The notes below the pieces were generated by a model. It had not been told where the DNA came from and did not search any database. It was given only the letters and a program-made list of their open reading frames with translations. Below, in pieces: positions 28,949-37,329 of a DNA stretch of 58,926 nt. Positions within the stretch are counted from its first letter, which is position 1, and each line of letters begins with the position of its first letter. Made by a program: the position numbers and the translations under genes. This stretch comes from an uncultured Ruminococcus sp. (GTDB taxonomy: Bacteria > Bacillota > Clostridia > Oscillospirales > Acutalibacteraceae), in assembly GCA_902765855.1 (NCBI GenBank), contig CACXBF010000010.1, positions 1 through 58,926 on the forward strand, given 5' to 3'.

Positions 28949-29686
28949 ATGCTTAGAAAGAAAAGTACAAAAATAATTTTAATCATTTTTGCTATTATAC
29001 TTACCATAGTTATATCCGTAGGAATAATGCTATGGAATGGCATAATATTTCTTAATAATCCCTCAATAGATGAATATCCTGTCCGAGGAGTTGATGTTTC
29101 GTCCTATCAGGGCAAAATAGATTGGAAAACTCTTTCCGAGCAGGATATTCAATTTGCTTTTATTAAAGCAACAGAAGGAAGTTCTTTTGTAGACCCTAAT
29201 TTTTCCGAAAATTATTCTAATGCACAAAAAACAAATTTAAGAATCGGTGCTTATCATTTTTTCAGTTATGATAGTTCTGGTAAAACTCAAGCTGAAAACT
29301 TTATAAAAGTTGTACCAATATCAGATAATATGCTTCCACCTGTTGTTGATGTAGAATTTTACAGTGATAAAGAGCAAAATCCACCAAATTCAAAAGATGT
29401 AGATAAGGAGCTTAACGCTTTTCTTCAAGAAATAGAAAAATACTATAAAAAGAAACCTATAATCTACGCAACTGGAAAGTCTTATGATATGTTCATATCG
29501 GGAAAATATAATGATTATAATATTTGGATAAGAAATATTTTAAGCTATCCCTCACTTTCTGACAATAAGCAATGGACATTCTGGCAATATACCGATAGAG
29601 CTGTACTTGATGGTTATAGTGGCGATGAAAAATTTATTGATATGAATGTTTTCAATGGCAGTAAAGAAGATTTTAATAGCTTATGA
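28949..29686 (+). CDS. Membrane-anchored GH25 muramidase (lysozyme)
   Basis: A 245-residue protein with an N-terminal signal anchor (about 8-30) and a GH25 catalytic domain: GVDVSSYQGKIDWKTL, FAFIKATEGSSFVDPNF, GAYHFFSYDSSGKTQAENF, PPVVDVEFY and WTFWQYTDRAVLDGY. The catalytic Asp of GVDVSS and acid Glu of VDVEFY are present, so it should cleave the MurNAc-GlcNAc bond of peptidoglycan on the outside. It is the third gene of the polymer operon, starting five bases after the ligase-like gene. Co-expression suggests it opens the wall where the polymer is attached or exported (inference). Confidence 0.92.
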   Translation: MLRKKSTKIILIIFAIILTIVISVGIMLWNGIIFLNNPSIDEYPVRGVDVSSYQGKIDWKTLSEQDIQFAFIKATEGSSFVDPNFSENYSNAQKTNLRIGAYHFFSYDSSGKTQAENFIKVVPISDNMLPPVVDVEFYSDKEQNPPNSKDVDKELNAFLQEIEKYYKKKPIIYATGKSYDMFISGKYNDYNIWIRNILSYPSLSDNKQWTFWQYTDRAVLDGYSGDEKFIDMNVFNGSKEDFNSL

Positions 29687-29693
29687 ACTTGAG

Positions 29694-30190
29694 TTAAGAC
29701 ACTTAAAAATTTTGCTCAAGGCGGAGTGCCTCCGCTGCCAAGACGCAGAATCTCTCGACAAGTCTCGCTCATAGTGGGTGTGAGAAGCTTGTTGCTGCGG
29801 ATGAAGTGGCTACCGAGCGGGCGAATACAGTTCGCCCCTACAATTAGCTGACAAACTTCTCTAAGACACTTAAAAGTTTTGCTCAAGCTTTTTCAAAAGC
29901 TTGCGGTTTCCAAAGGCAGAGCCTTTGGTAGGTTTTAAGGGAAACGCCCTTAACATTCTTTGCTTCTAAAGCGGTGGACTTTGTCCACCGCTTAATTTTC
30001 TCTTGTTAGCAACATTAGTCGATAAAGGCGAACTGCGTTCGCCTAAGAAAAAACAAATGTTGGGCTTCGCCCAAAAGTATTTCGCTCTCTGCGGAGAGCG
30101 ACCAAAGACTCCGCCTTTGGAAACCGCAAGCCTTTTCAAAGGCTTGACCTAAACTTTAATTGTCTTTAGAAAGTTTGTTAGCTAATTGGG
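29694..30190 (+). repeat. Intergenic modular palindromic repeat, copy C
   Basis: Fills the ~595-base gap between the GH25 gene and the malic enzyme promoter. It carries TTAAGACACTTAAAA at 29694 and again inside near 29861, GCGGGCGAA...TTCGCCCC, CCAAAGGC/GCCTTTGG, TTAAGGG/CCCTTAA, GCGGTGGAC/GTCCACCGC (29971-29991), AGGCGAAC/GTTCGCCT, CGCTCTC/GAGAGCG and an inverted end module near 30140-30170. Modules match copies B and E in order. No protein-coding gene is seen in it. Confidence 0.88.
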
Positions 30191-30218
30191 AAAAATGTCA
30201 GATTTTGCAATTAAGCAC

Positions 30219-30247
30219 TTTACAAAAACTCCTTGATGTACTAAAAT
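30219..30247 (+). promoter_or_regulatory. Malic enzyme promoter
   Basis: TTTACA (30219-30224), 17-base spacer, TAAAAT (30242-30247), just downstream of repeat copy C and 34 bases before the start codon. Confidence 0.65.
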
Positions 30248-30281
30248 TTATTAAGATATTGAATTTGAAAGGAAGTCTATA

Positions 30282-31454
30282 ATGAATATCAGAGAAGAAT
30301 CGTTGCAAAAGCACTATGAATGGCAAGGAAAAATCGAGGTTGTTTCTCGTGTTGCCGTCAATGATACAAAGGATTTGTCACTCGCTTATACTCCTGGCGT
30401 TGCAGAGCCTTGCCTTGAGATACAGAAGGACTATGAAAAGTCTTTCCAACTTACACGCAGAAGCAATTTAGTTGCTGTTATAACCGATGGTACAGCTGTT
30501 CTCGGACTTGGCGATATAGGTCCCGAGGCTGGTATGCCTGTTATGGAGGGCAAATGTGCTTTGTTTAAGGAATTCGCAGGAGTTGATGCCTTTCCTATTT
30601 GTGTTCGTTCCAAAGATGTCGATGAAATCGTAAGAACAGTATATCTTATCTCAGGAAGCTTCGGCGGAATCAACCTTGAGGATATTGCCGCTCCAAGATG
30701 CTTTGAAATTGAAAGAAAGCTCAAAGAAATTTGCGATATTCCTGTTTTCCACGATGACCAGCACGGAACTGCAATCATCGTTGCGGCGGCTGTCCTCAAT
30801 GCATTGAAAGTTGTCAAGAAAGACCTCAGCGAAATCAATGCCGTCATCAACGGCTCAGGCTCAGCGGGTATAGCTATTGCAAAGCACCTTCTCAACCTCG
30901 GTCTTAAAAATCTTACAATGGTAGACAAAGCTGGTATCATTTGCGAGGGTATGGACGGACTCAACCCAGAACAGCAGTATATGTCTACAATCACAAACCG
31001 TTCTAAAAAGACCGGTACTCTTGCAGACGCAATGAAGGGTGCTGACCTCTTTATCGGCGTTTCCGCACCAAATATCGTAAATGAAGAAATGGTAAAATCT
31101 ATGGCGGATGAACCAATCATCTTTGCTATGGCTAACCCTACACCTGAAATTATGCCCGATATTGCTAAGAAAGCAGGTGCAAGAATAGTAGGCACAGGTC
31201 GTTCAGATTTCCCAAATCAAATCAATAATGTTCTTGCTTTCCCGGGAATTTTCAGAGGTGCTTTGGATTGTCGTGCAAGCGAAATCAACGAAGAAATGAA
31301 AGCCGCAGCTTCCTATGCGATTGCTTCTCTCGTTTCTGATAATGAGCTTAACGATGAATATATTCTTCCAAAGGCATTTGATAGAAGAGTCGGCAAGGCT
31401 GTTGCTGAAGCTGTTGTGGAAGCTGCAAGAAAAACAGGCGTTGCAAAGCTTTGA
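30282..31454 (+). CDS. NAD(P)-dependent malic enzyme
   Basis: A 390-residue short-form malic enzyme that oxidatively decarboxylates malate to pyruvate. LAYTPGVAEPC is the family N-terminal motif with the catalytic Tyr. AVITDGTAVLGLGDIGPEAGMPVMEGK, the metal-binding FHDDQHGTA segment and the Rossmann loop GSGSAGIAIAKHLL follow. Length is normal for the monofunctional bacterial form; there is no phosphotransacetylase tail. GAAAGGAAG is the ribosome site. It is monocistronic, between repeat copy C and rnpB, and with AdhE it points to fermentative pyruvate metabolism. Cofactor preference cannot be read from the sequence. Confidence 0.95.
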   Translation: MNIREESLQKHYEWQGKIEVVSRVAVNDTKDLSLAYTPGVAEPCLEIQKDYEKSFQLTRRSNLVAVITDGTAVLGLGDIGPEAGMPVMEGKCALFKEFAGVDAFPICVRSKDVDEIVRTVYLISGSFGGINLEDIAAPRCFEIERKLKEICDIPVFHDDQHGTAIIVAAAVLNALKVVKKDLSEINAVINGSGSAGIAIAKHLLNLGLKNLTMVDKAGIICEGMDGLNPEQQYMSTITNRSKKTGTLADAMKGADLFIGVSAPNIVNEEMVKSMADEPIIFAMANPTPEIMPDIAKKAGARIVGTGRSDFPNQINNVLAFPGIFRGALDCRASEINEEMKAAASYAIASLVSDNELNDEYILPKAFDRRVGKAVAEAVVEAARKTGVAKL

Positions 31455-31467
31455 TTAGCATAAGTAT

Positions 31468-31496
31468 TTGACATTCGGATAAAAATATAGTAAAAT
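31468..31496 (+). promoter_or_regulatory. rnpB promoter
   Basis: Consensus -35 TTGACA (31468-31473), 17-base spacer, -10 TAAAAT (31491-31496). It places the transcript start at about 31504, where the RNase P RNA P1 stem begins. Confidence 0.85.
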
Positions 31497-31503
31497 ATCT
31501 TTT

Positions 31504-31849
31504 GCGAGCGGGCTGAACAGCTGCGGATGAAAGCCGAAAGGCTTCACCCGAGGAAAGTCCGGGCTCCATAGGGCAAGAATAACGGCTAACGGCCGCCGGG
31601 GGCGACCCCAGGGATAGTGCAACAGAGATATACCGCCTGATTCGTCAGGCAAGGGTGGAAAGGCGAGGTAAGAGCTCACCGGCACGCAGGAGACTGTGTG
31701 GCCCTGTAAACCCTATTCGGAGCAACACCGCATAGAAGCATTCAACATCGGCCCGATGGCTTCGCTTAGGTGGCATCGAGCAGCGGCGGTAACGCCCTGC
31801 CAAGATAGATGGCTGTTCACGACAGAACCCGGCTTATAGGCTCGGTCGC
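31504..31849 (+). ncRNA. rnpB: RNase P RNA (bacterial class A)
   Basis: The catalytic RNA that trims tRNA 5' leaders. The conserved core strands are clear: GAGGAAAGTCCGGGCTCC near 31550, AGGGTGGAAAGGCGAGGTAAGAGC-type CR region near 31652-31675, and the 3' block ACAGAACCCGGCTTAT near 31822. The 5' GCGAGCGGGC pairs with the 3' GCTCGGTCGC to form P1. The length of about 345 bases and the extended internal helices fit type A, although many Firmicutes outside Clostridia have type B. Ends are estimated from P1 and the promoter. Small open frames on either strand here are spurious. Confidence 0.96.
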
Positions 31850-32023
31850 CGCATTATTGCGTATATCGTTGCGAATTTTCGCTTTTAATATAAAAATTTG
31901 CTTTTTTCTATTGGCGAATTTTGTCTTAATTTTACCTTCACCATATTTCTATTTGGAAATTTTAATAATTATTGCTGTGCAATATAAACTAAAACCTCTT
32001 TGTCATTTCTTACAAATTAGCCA

Positions 32024-32052
32024 TTGTTATTTAGCATAAGTTAAAGTATAAT
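32024..32052 (+). promoter_or_regulatory. Promoter of the XRE regulator gene
   Basis: TTGTTA (32024-32029), 17-base spacer, TATAAT (32047-32052). A second TATAAT lies at 32059-32064. The 170 bases between rnpB and this promoter are AT-rich and otherwise featureless. Confidence 0.6.
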
Positions 32053-32084
32053 ACATAGTATAATAAATGTTAGGAGGATATTTG

Positions 32085-32330
32085 ATGAGATTGCGTAAGC
32101 AGGCACTGGGCAATCGTAACCTTATCGGTGCAAAAGTTGAAGCTGCTCGTAAAAGTAAAGGTATTAAACAAAAAGAATTACTTGCACAGTTGCAGGTCAA
32201 TGGTGTTGATATGAATGCCTCTGGTCTTTCTAAGCTTGAAGGTCAGATTCGTTCCGTTACAGATATTGAACTTGTTGCACTCGCTGATATACTTGAGGTT
32301 TCGATAGACTACTTACTTGGCAGAGAGTAA
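32085..32330 (+). CDS. XRE-family helix-turn-helix regulator
   Basis: An 81-residue protein that is little more than a Cro/C1-type DNA-binding domain: GAKVEAARKSKGIKQKELLAQLQVNGVDMNASGLSKLEGQIRSVTDIELVALADILEVSIDYLLG. ATG at 32085 is preferred because AGGAGG (32072-32077) is seven bases upstream; the frame extends to 32067. There is no sensor domain, so it may regulate constitutively or need a partner. The extra residues between helices 2 and 3 (VNGVDMN) are typical of a chromosomal Clostridia subgroup. The target genes are unknown and no prophage surrounds it. Confidence 0.88.
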   Translation: MRLRKQALGNRNLIGAKVEAARKSKGIKQKELLAQLQVNGVDMNASGLSKLEGQIRSVTDIELVALADILEVSIDYLLGRE

Positions 32331-32437
32331 ATCGCAACTATTTGCGGACGCAACTCTAAACCATCAGTCCCAAAAGCTATAATTGCTATTTATATAATTC
32401 GCTCAAAAAGAACGATAAAATATAATTAAGCAAATTA

Positions 32438-32478
32438 AAAAGCGCTTGAATTTCGTAAAGAAATCCAAGCGCTTTTAG
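32438..32478. terminator. Terminator between XRE gene and ABC exporter operon
   Basis: AAAGCGCTTG and CAAGCGCTTT arms enclose an inner ATTTC/GAAAT stem. T-rich stretches follow on the plus strand (TAGTTTTT) and a weaker one on the minus strand. It serves the converging XRE and ABC permease genes. Confidence 0.75.
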
Positions 32479-32504
32479 TTTTTATAATTGATTTTCGCTA
32501 AGCA

Positions 32505-33305
32505 TTAAGAGCCGGCACTTTCATATGCCTTTATTCCTCTATTCCATATAAAAATCCCAATAGACATAATCACAATCGCTATAAGCACTGTTACACCTAT
32601 ATTAAATAATGGATTTTCACCTGTAAGAATATAATAAGCAGGATAAAACGCTGTAAAAGCAAAAGGTATTATGTATGTAATTATAGTTTTCACAAAATTG
32701 TTATAAATATTTATAGGATACTTTGAAAAATCATTAACCATATAGAACATATATGTTATATTTCCACTGCGTTTTGTCCAAAAAGCTATTGCAGCAGTTG
32801 CAATTTTGATACCTGTGTATATCAATGTTGCAAATGGTATAACTATTAAAATCATAACAATCTTTATAAAACTCCATTCAATAACAAGCGATGGCAATAC
32901 TATACAAATAAGCGCTATCCCCATAATCAATTCACCAAGGGCGTCTATCTGTAACTTTTCTACCATAACATGAAACAATGGATTTATAGGTCGGGTCAAA
33001 TATTTATCGAAATCTCCTTTTCGTACAATAAAATGTCCGATACCCCAAAGATTGTCAAAAAGCAAATGGTCAAGTCCTTTCGGTATAAGCGAGAATCCAT
33101 AAATAAATACTATCTGTTCAAGCGTCCAACCGACAAGGTTTGGAATCTGACTAAAAATAATCCATATGAATAAAAGGTTAAAAAACTGTCCTAAAAGGAA
33201 ACCAATTATACCAACAATGAAGTCTCCTTTATATTCCATCATTCGTTTAAGTTCCTGTATAACAAAAATTCTGTGCATACGGAACGCTCTTTTTATCGTT
33301 TTCAT
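32505..33305 (-). CDS. ABC-2 type exporter permease (second subunit)
   Basis: A permease of about 266 residues with six predicted membrane segments, related to the COG3694 (DUF990) permeases. ATG at 33305 is preferred: the AAGGGGG ribosome site lies in the last codons of the preceding permease, whose stop is two bases away, while the longer frame would overlap that gene by 79 bases. It is the third gene of an ATPase-permease-permease operon and should form a heterodimer with the upstream permease. The substrate is unknown; relatives are usually called uncharacterised exporters. Confidence 0.85.
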   Translation of the reverse strand: MKTIKRAFRMHRIFVIQELKRMMEYKGDFIVGIIGFLLGQFFNLLFIWIIFSQIPNLVGWTLEQIVFIYGFSLIPKGLDHLLFDNLWGIGHFIVRKGDFDKYLTRPINPLFHVMVEKLQIDALGELIMGIALICIVLPSLVIEWSFIKIVMILIVIPFATLIYTGIKIATAAIAFWTKRSGNITYMFYMVNDFSKYPINIYNNFVKTIITYIIPFAFTAFYPAYYILTGENPLFNIGVTVLIAIVIMSIGIFIWNRGIKAYESAGS

Positions 33306-33307
33306 TC

Positions 33308-34126
33308 TTAACCCCCTTGCACACAAAGATGTTTTGTAGCAATATGCCAAAGCATCTTTGAAAGTCCCCAAAATATTACTACCCAAAATACCTGCAATCC
33401 CATATAAAATAGAATTTCAAATCCACTATAAATACCCATATAAATCATAACAGGCGTATAGTTAAGCGATGCAAAGGGCAGTAAAAGAAAAATCTTCTCA
33501 AGAATATCAGGCAGAAACGAAAAAGGTATAACAGAACCTGATAAAAAACCAATTAAACAGTTTTTCATCATATTTGCACCCCAAAGATACTTGATTACGA
33601 AAGCAATAAAGCCAAAACATATATTAAAGAAAAAATTTATAAGGTAAGCAAAAATGCAACTTAGTATATATAGTATAAACCCAATAATATTAAACTGTAT
33701 AGCACCCGTAAAGATTGTACGACATATTTCAACACCAATAATAATAGGCAGAACCAATATACATACAGTCATAATCTTATTTCCAAGCTCTTGAAAAAGA
33801 AAGGTAGCATTATAGCTTATAGGCTTAATCATTCTCATAGCTATTGAGCCATCTCTGATTTCTTCTCCTATATCATAGGTTCCACCGCTTGAAATAAGCA
33901 GAGATGTAAGAAACATAAGAAATATGTATACTACCATCTGTGGCATTGTAAAACCATTCATTGTGTCACTTCCACTTGAAAGAAAAACTGCTTTCCAAAT
34001 GAAATACGATACAAAACAAGCTAATACATTACACAATGTAAGAAATACCCAATTCACACGATATGTTGTAGCTTCCTGAAGTCCTGCATTTATAAATGGC
34101 TTATAAATCTTAAACTTTCTTCGCAT
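33308..34126 (-). CDS. ABC-2 type exporter permease (first subunit)
   Basis: A permease of about 272 residues with six predicted membrane segments, similar to the COG4587 type. The segments YIFLMFLTSLLISSGGTYDIGEEIRDGSIAMRMIKPISYNATFL are typical of this family. ATG at 34126 is preferred because AGGGGG precedes it, overlapping the end of the ATPase gene; the open frame runs in to 34204. It is coupled to the ATPase gene on one side and to the second permease on the other, giving a strict three-gene transport unit. Confidence 0.87.
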   Translation of the reverse strand: MRRKFKIYKPFINAGLQEATTYRVNWVFLTLCNVLACFVSYFIWKAVFLSSGSDTMNGFTMPQMVVYIFLMFLTSLLISSGGTYDIGEEIRDGSIAMRMIKPISYNATFLFQELGNKIMTVCILVLPIIIGVEICRTIFTGAIQFNIIGFILYILSCIFAYLINFFFNICFGFIAFVIKYLWGANMMKNCLIGFLSGSVIPFSFLPDILEKIFLLLPFASLNYTPVMIYMGIYSGFEILFYMGLQVFWVVIFWGLSKMLWHIATKHLCVQGG

Positions 34127-34127
34127 A

Positions 34128-35129
34128 CTATACCCCCTGCTTATAAAGCCTGCGTACGATTTCCTCGATATCCGCATCTTTAACACTAATATCATTGATA
34201 TCAATTTTTTGAAGGGTATATTTCAGCATTTCTGATACAGGAACAACAGAAGAATTAAAGCGAACATTTACAAGATTTCCATCTACATTTACAGATATAT
34301 CGTCATCAATAAAATTGAAATGCTCTTTATACGCAAGAACATTCGATATATCTTTTGTAGTTGTTTCAAAATGCAATTCTCTTATTTGACCATACTTGCT
34401 TTTAAGCTCGTGCAAATCTCCGTCAAAAACATTTTTTCCTTTGTCAATCATAACAATTCTCTTGCAGAGAAGTTCTATATCGCTTATATCATGAGTTGTA
34501 AGTATTACAGTAGTCTGTTCTTCCTTGTTAATCTCCATAATAGCATTACGAATATTATCTTTTACAACAACATCAAGACCAATAGTCGGTTCATCAAGAA
34601 AAAGTACCTTAGGGCTATGCAGAAGTGATGCCGCAATATCCGCTCTCATACGCTGACCAAGCGAAAGTGTTCTTACAGGACTTTTTATAAATCCCTCAAG
34701 TTCCAGCACTTCATTAAGAAAAGCCATTCGCTTTTTAAAATTCTCATCACTAACTTCATAAATTTCTTTCAGAACATTGTATGTTTCAGTAAGCGGTAAA
34801 TCCCACCAAAGTTGTGTTCTCTGACCGAAAACAACACCAATTTCCTTAACATATTTTTGCCTGTTATTCTGCGGAATTTGTCCGTTAATACGACACTCTC
34901 CGCTTGTCGGCGTCAATATACCCGTAAGCATTTTGATAACTGTTGATTTACCGGCGCCATTAGGACCGATAAACCCCAGTATCTCGCCCTTAGAAACATG
35001 AAAGTTTATATCATCAACAGCCGTCACGATTTCTTTTTTCGGCTTAAACAGCGCTTTAATACTACCTTTTAAGCCAGGTTCTTTGATAACCTTTTTAAAT
35101 TCTTTTTTCAGATGTTCGGCATAAATCAT
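34128..35129 (-). CDS. ABC exporter ATP-binding protein
   Basis: A 333-residue ATPase of the COG4586 type that powers the two following ABC-2 permeases. Walker A GPNGAGKST, the Q loop VVFGQRTQLWWDLP, signature LSLGQRMRADIAASLLHSP, Walker B VLFLDEPTIGLD and the H-loop TTHDISDIE are all intact. The N-terminal insert (KKVIKEPGLKGSIKALFKPKKEIV) and a C-terminal domain of about 100 residues are typical of the group. A GGAGG site precedes the start. Repeat copy D lies just upstream, so the operon promoter is probably between or beyond that repeat. Confidence 0.93.
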   Translation of the reverse strand: MIYAEHLKKEFKKVIKEPGLKGSIKALFKPKKEIVTAVDDINFHVSKGEILGFIGPNGAGKSTVIKMLTGILTPTSGECRINGQIPQNNRQKYVKEIGVVFGQRTQLWWDLPLTETYNVLKEIYEVSDENFKKRMAFLNEVLELEGFIKSPVRTLSLGQRMRADIAASLLHSPKVLFLDEPTIGLDVVVKDNIRNAIMEINKEEQTTVILTTHDISDIELLCKRIVMIDKGKNVFDGDLHELKSKYGQIRELHFETTTKDISNVLAYKEHFNFIDDDISVNVDGNLVNVRFNSSVVPVSEMLKYTLQKIDINDISVKDADIEEIVRRLYKQGV

Positions 35130-35160
35130 ATAATTCCTCCGTTTGTTTTTTTATTTAACA

Positions 35161-35427
35161 CGAATTCAATAAAGGTTGAAAGTTTCGCTCAAGCCTTTTC
35201 AAAGGTTCGCAGTTTCCAAAGGTAGTTACCTACGGCAGAGCCTTTGCTGAGTTTTAAGGGCAACGCCCTTTTCGCTCTCCGCAGGGAGCGAAACACTTTA
35301 TGCTCCGTAAAACGCAGTAAGGTAGAAAGATGTTCCGGCGGAATGTTTTTCGTAGGGAACCCTCGAAGGGGTTCTCTATAGGTACCGATTCAAAATTATG
35401 ATTAAGTAACAACTATCATCGAATTCA
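35161..35427 (-). repeat. Intergenic modular palindromic repeat, copy D, with flanking direct repeat
   Basis: Inverted relative to copy A, with the same modules: GCTCAAGCC/GGCTTGAGC-type end, AGGCAGAGCCT, TTAAGGGC/GCCCTT, CGCTCTCC/GGGAGCG, and the CTACGAAAAACATTCC and GGGAACCC block. The block is bounded by an exact 8-base direct repeat, CGAATTCA, at 35161-35168 and 35420-35427, as a target-site duplication would be. It lies upstream of the ABC exporter operon and contains no gene. Confidence 0.82.
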
Positions 35428-35479
35428 TGTTATTTAGCAAGTTTATGAAATTTCTGCATAATTGTAACGGAAGTTATGC

Positions 35480-35680
35480 TATTCTGCAAGAAACTTTGAT
35501 TTTATAAAATCCATTTAACACGGTTACAGATTCAATAAGTTTTAAATTTCTTGCAAAAATCAAATATAATACACAAACATAAATTCGCATAAACATAACA
35601 CGGCTGTTTATGTTTTCACAAATTAGCTAATTTGCTATAAATTATGTTTATGTTTTTATTGATAATTAAAATTTTATCAT
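35480..35680. other. AT-rich gap with imperfect inverted repeats
   Basis: Between copy D and the YbjN terminator there is no open reading frame. TGCAAGAAA (near 35483) is matched by TTTCTTGCA (near 35546), and AACATAAA-type motifs near 35577-35600 are inverted near 35605 and 35640-35660. They may be protein-binding sites or decayed repeat; no function can be assigned. Confidence 0.35.
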
Positions 35681-35696
35681 ATAAATTTTAATTTGT

Positions 35697-35730
35697 AAAT
35701 AATAAAAGCCTGCTTTAAATAAGCAGACTT
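35697..35730 (-). terminator. Terminator of the YbjN-family gene
   Basis: On the minus strand AAGTCTGCTT pairs with AAGCAGGCTT (one mismatch), followed by TTATTATTT, 35 bases after the stop at 35765. Confidence 0.75.
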
Positions 35731-35764
35731 TCAAAATTTTACATTTTTATAATAAAATTAATTA

Positions 35765-36232
35765 TTATTCATTGTTTTCTGTAGAAGCATAAGCCTCTTC
35801 AGCAGTTTTATAACCAAACATAACATCAAGAATAGCATCACCAAACTGTTCAAACATAACCGCAGGAATCATCATACTATCCTCTACAACGGCCTGCGAT
35901 GGAATACAATCCTTGCAATTTGTTGCAATCTTATAACGAACCTCACCGTCATTAAAATCCATTTCAAAGTTACCAATCAAAAGACCATAGTTTACCATAG
36001 TAAGGAACTTAGAAAGCTCTACTCTATGTTCCTCATCACAGTTAAGACTGATAAGAGCAAGTGAAAGATACTTTGTTTCATCAAGGTCCACAATTATGCG
36101 ACACTCTTTAAGACGGTTTCTAAGGTTAATTCCGCATCTGATAACTTCTCTTTCCTCATCAAATGTGTAGTTCCATTCGTCATTTTTAAGATATTGTTCT
36201 ATAGCATCTTTGATTTCTAATGAATATGCCAT
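35765..36232 (-). CDS. YbjN domain-containing protein
   Basis: A 155-residue protein of the YbjN type, a fold shared with type III secretion chaperones. The family pattern is visible in WNYTFDEEREVIRCGINL, YLSLALISLNCDEEHRVELSKFLTMVNYGLLIGNFEMDFNDGEVRYKIA and the C-terminal helix. There is no signal peptide or membrane segment. ATG at 36232 is preferred because GGAGG is upstream; the open frame runs to 36286. Function is unclear; E. coli YbjN affects stress response and motility. It follows the AraC gene on the same strand with 81 bases or more between, so it is probably transcribed separately. Confidence 0.82.
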   Translation of the reverse strand: MAYSLEIKDAIEQYLKNDEWNYTFDEEREVIRCGINLRNRLKECRIIVDLDETKYLSLALISLNCDEEHRVELSKFLTMVNYGLLIGNFEMDFNDGEVRYKIATNCKDCIPSQAVVEDSMMIPAVMFEQFGDAILDVMFGYKTAEEAYASTENNE

Positions 36233-36367
36233 TTTTCTACCTCCAAATAAATATAAATAATATAAAGATAGTATAGCATTCAGCACTTAGTAAAGTCAAT
36301 ACAAAAAGAAGCTATTTATTAATAATTATGTGTAAATTGCAAAATTCGAGCAATTACAAATTTATTT

Positions 36368-37291
36368 TTAGTTTGTTGTACGCCTATTTTCAAGGCTACG
36401 GCGATATTCTTTAGGTGTCATATTATATTTCTTTTTAAATATTCTATTGAAGTATGAGAGGTTTGTAATACCTATACTTGTTGCAATCTCTGTAATCTGA
36501 GCATTTGTTGTCAGAAGCATATTTGTAGCAATATTCAAACGATAATCGTTGATATATTCAATACAAGTTGTTCCCATATACTTTTTAAAGAATCTCATAA
36601 AGTAGTGTTTGCTAAGATTTACACTTGCAGAAAGTTCCTCTATCGTAATAGAGTTCATATAGTTTTCGCTGATATAATCAAGAATAGCCTTGATATTCTT
36701 AGTTGTGTTATTTTTAAGAGTAGTATCATAATCAATCTTTTCAAAGCATTCCGAGAAAAATATATAGAAAAGTTCATAGAGCTTAGATTTTATAATCAGT
36801 TCATAGAAATCGTTCTTCTTCTCATATATATCAACTATTGAAAGATATATATCACGAATTTTATTATAAGATGGGTGGTCGTGCTTTATTATATAAGGCA
36901 TAGAGAGCTGTCTTTCATAAAAAGGCGTAAAATATCTTATAGAACAGGCATCTGTAGAATTATTTGTAAGCATACTCATATTAAACATCATAGTAAGCAT
37001 ATCTGCATCATTGCCTTTATATTGCTTAAAGGAATGAAGAACACAAGGAGGAATGATAGCAATATCATTTTCCTCAGCAACATATGTTTCAAGGTCAATA
37101 TTAAATTCAACATAACCGCCCTTAATATATACTATCTCAATTTCTTCATGCCAATGCATAGGAAAGGAGTTAAAATATTCAGGCATTCTTGTTCTATAAA
37201 TATCAAAAGGTAGAAGAAAATCTCCGTGTTGAACCGCCTCTTTCAAAGACAGTATTTCTTCATTAGTATATTTTTCATTAGTTTTGCTCAT
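36368..37291 (-). CDS. AraC-family transcriptional regulator with cupin sensor
   Basis: A 307-residue regulator. The N-terminal half is a cupin domain (MHWHEEIEIVYIKGG, IAIIPPCVLHSFKQY) that would bind a small ligand, often a sugar. The C-terminal ~100 residues are the double helix-turn-helix AraC domain (ILDYISENYMNSITIEELSASVNLSKHYFMRFFKKYMG..., ending NLSYFNRIFKKKYNMTPKEYRR). The architecture fits carbohydrate-responsive activators, but no sugar operon is adjacent. A 15-base inverted pair upstream may be its own operator. The ligand is unknown. Confidence 0.92.
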   Translation of the reverse strand: MSKTNEKYTNEEILSLKEAVQHGDFLLPFDIYRTRMPEYFNSFPMHWHEEIEIVYIKGGYVEFNIDLETYVAEENDIAIIPPCVLHSFKQYKGNDADMLTMMFNMSMLTNNSTDACSIRYFTPFYERQLSMPYIIKHDHPSYNKIRDIYLSIVDIYEKKNDFYELIIKSKLYELFYIFFSECFEKIDYDTTLKNNTTKNIKAILDYISENYMNSITIEELSASVNLSKHYFMRFFKKYMGTTCIEYINDYRLNIATNMLLTTNAQITEIATSIGITNLSYFNRIFKKKYNMTPKEYRRSLENRRTTN

Positions 37292-37329
37292 TTTTACCGT
37301 CCTTTAGTCATACAAAGCTTAATGTAAAG

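Noticed and set aside
30431-31195. 254-codon minus-strand open frame opposite the malic enzyme gene
   Set aside because: It is a shadow of a strongly recognised gene, has no good ribosome site and shows no family motif.
31348-31685. Minus-strand open frames over rnpB
   Set aside because: The region is the conserved RNase P RNA core; open frames there are coincidental.
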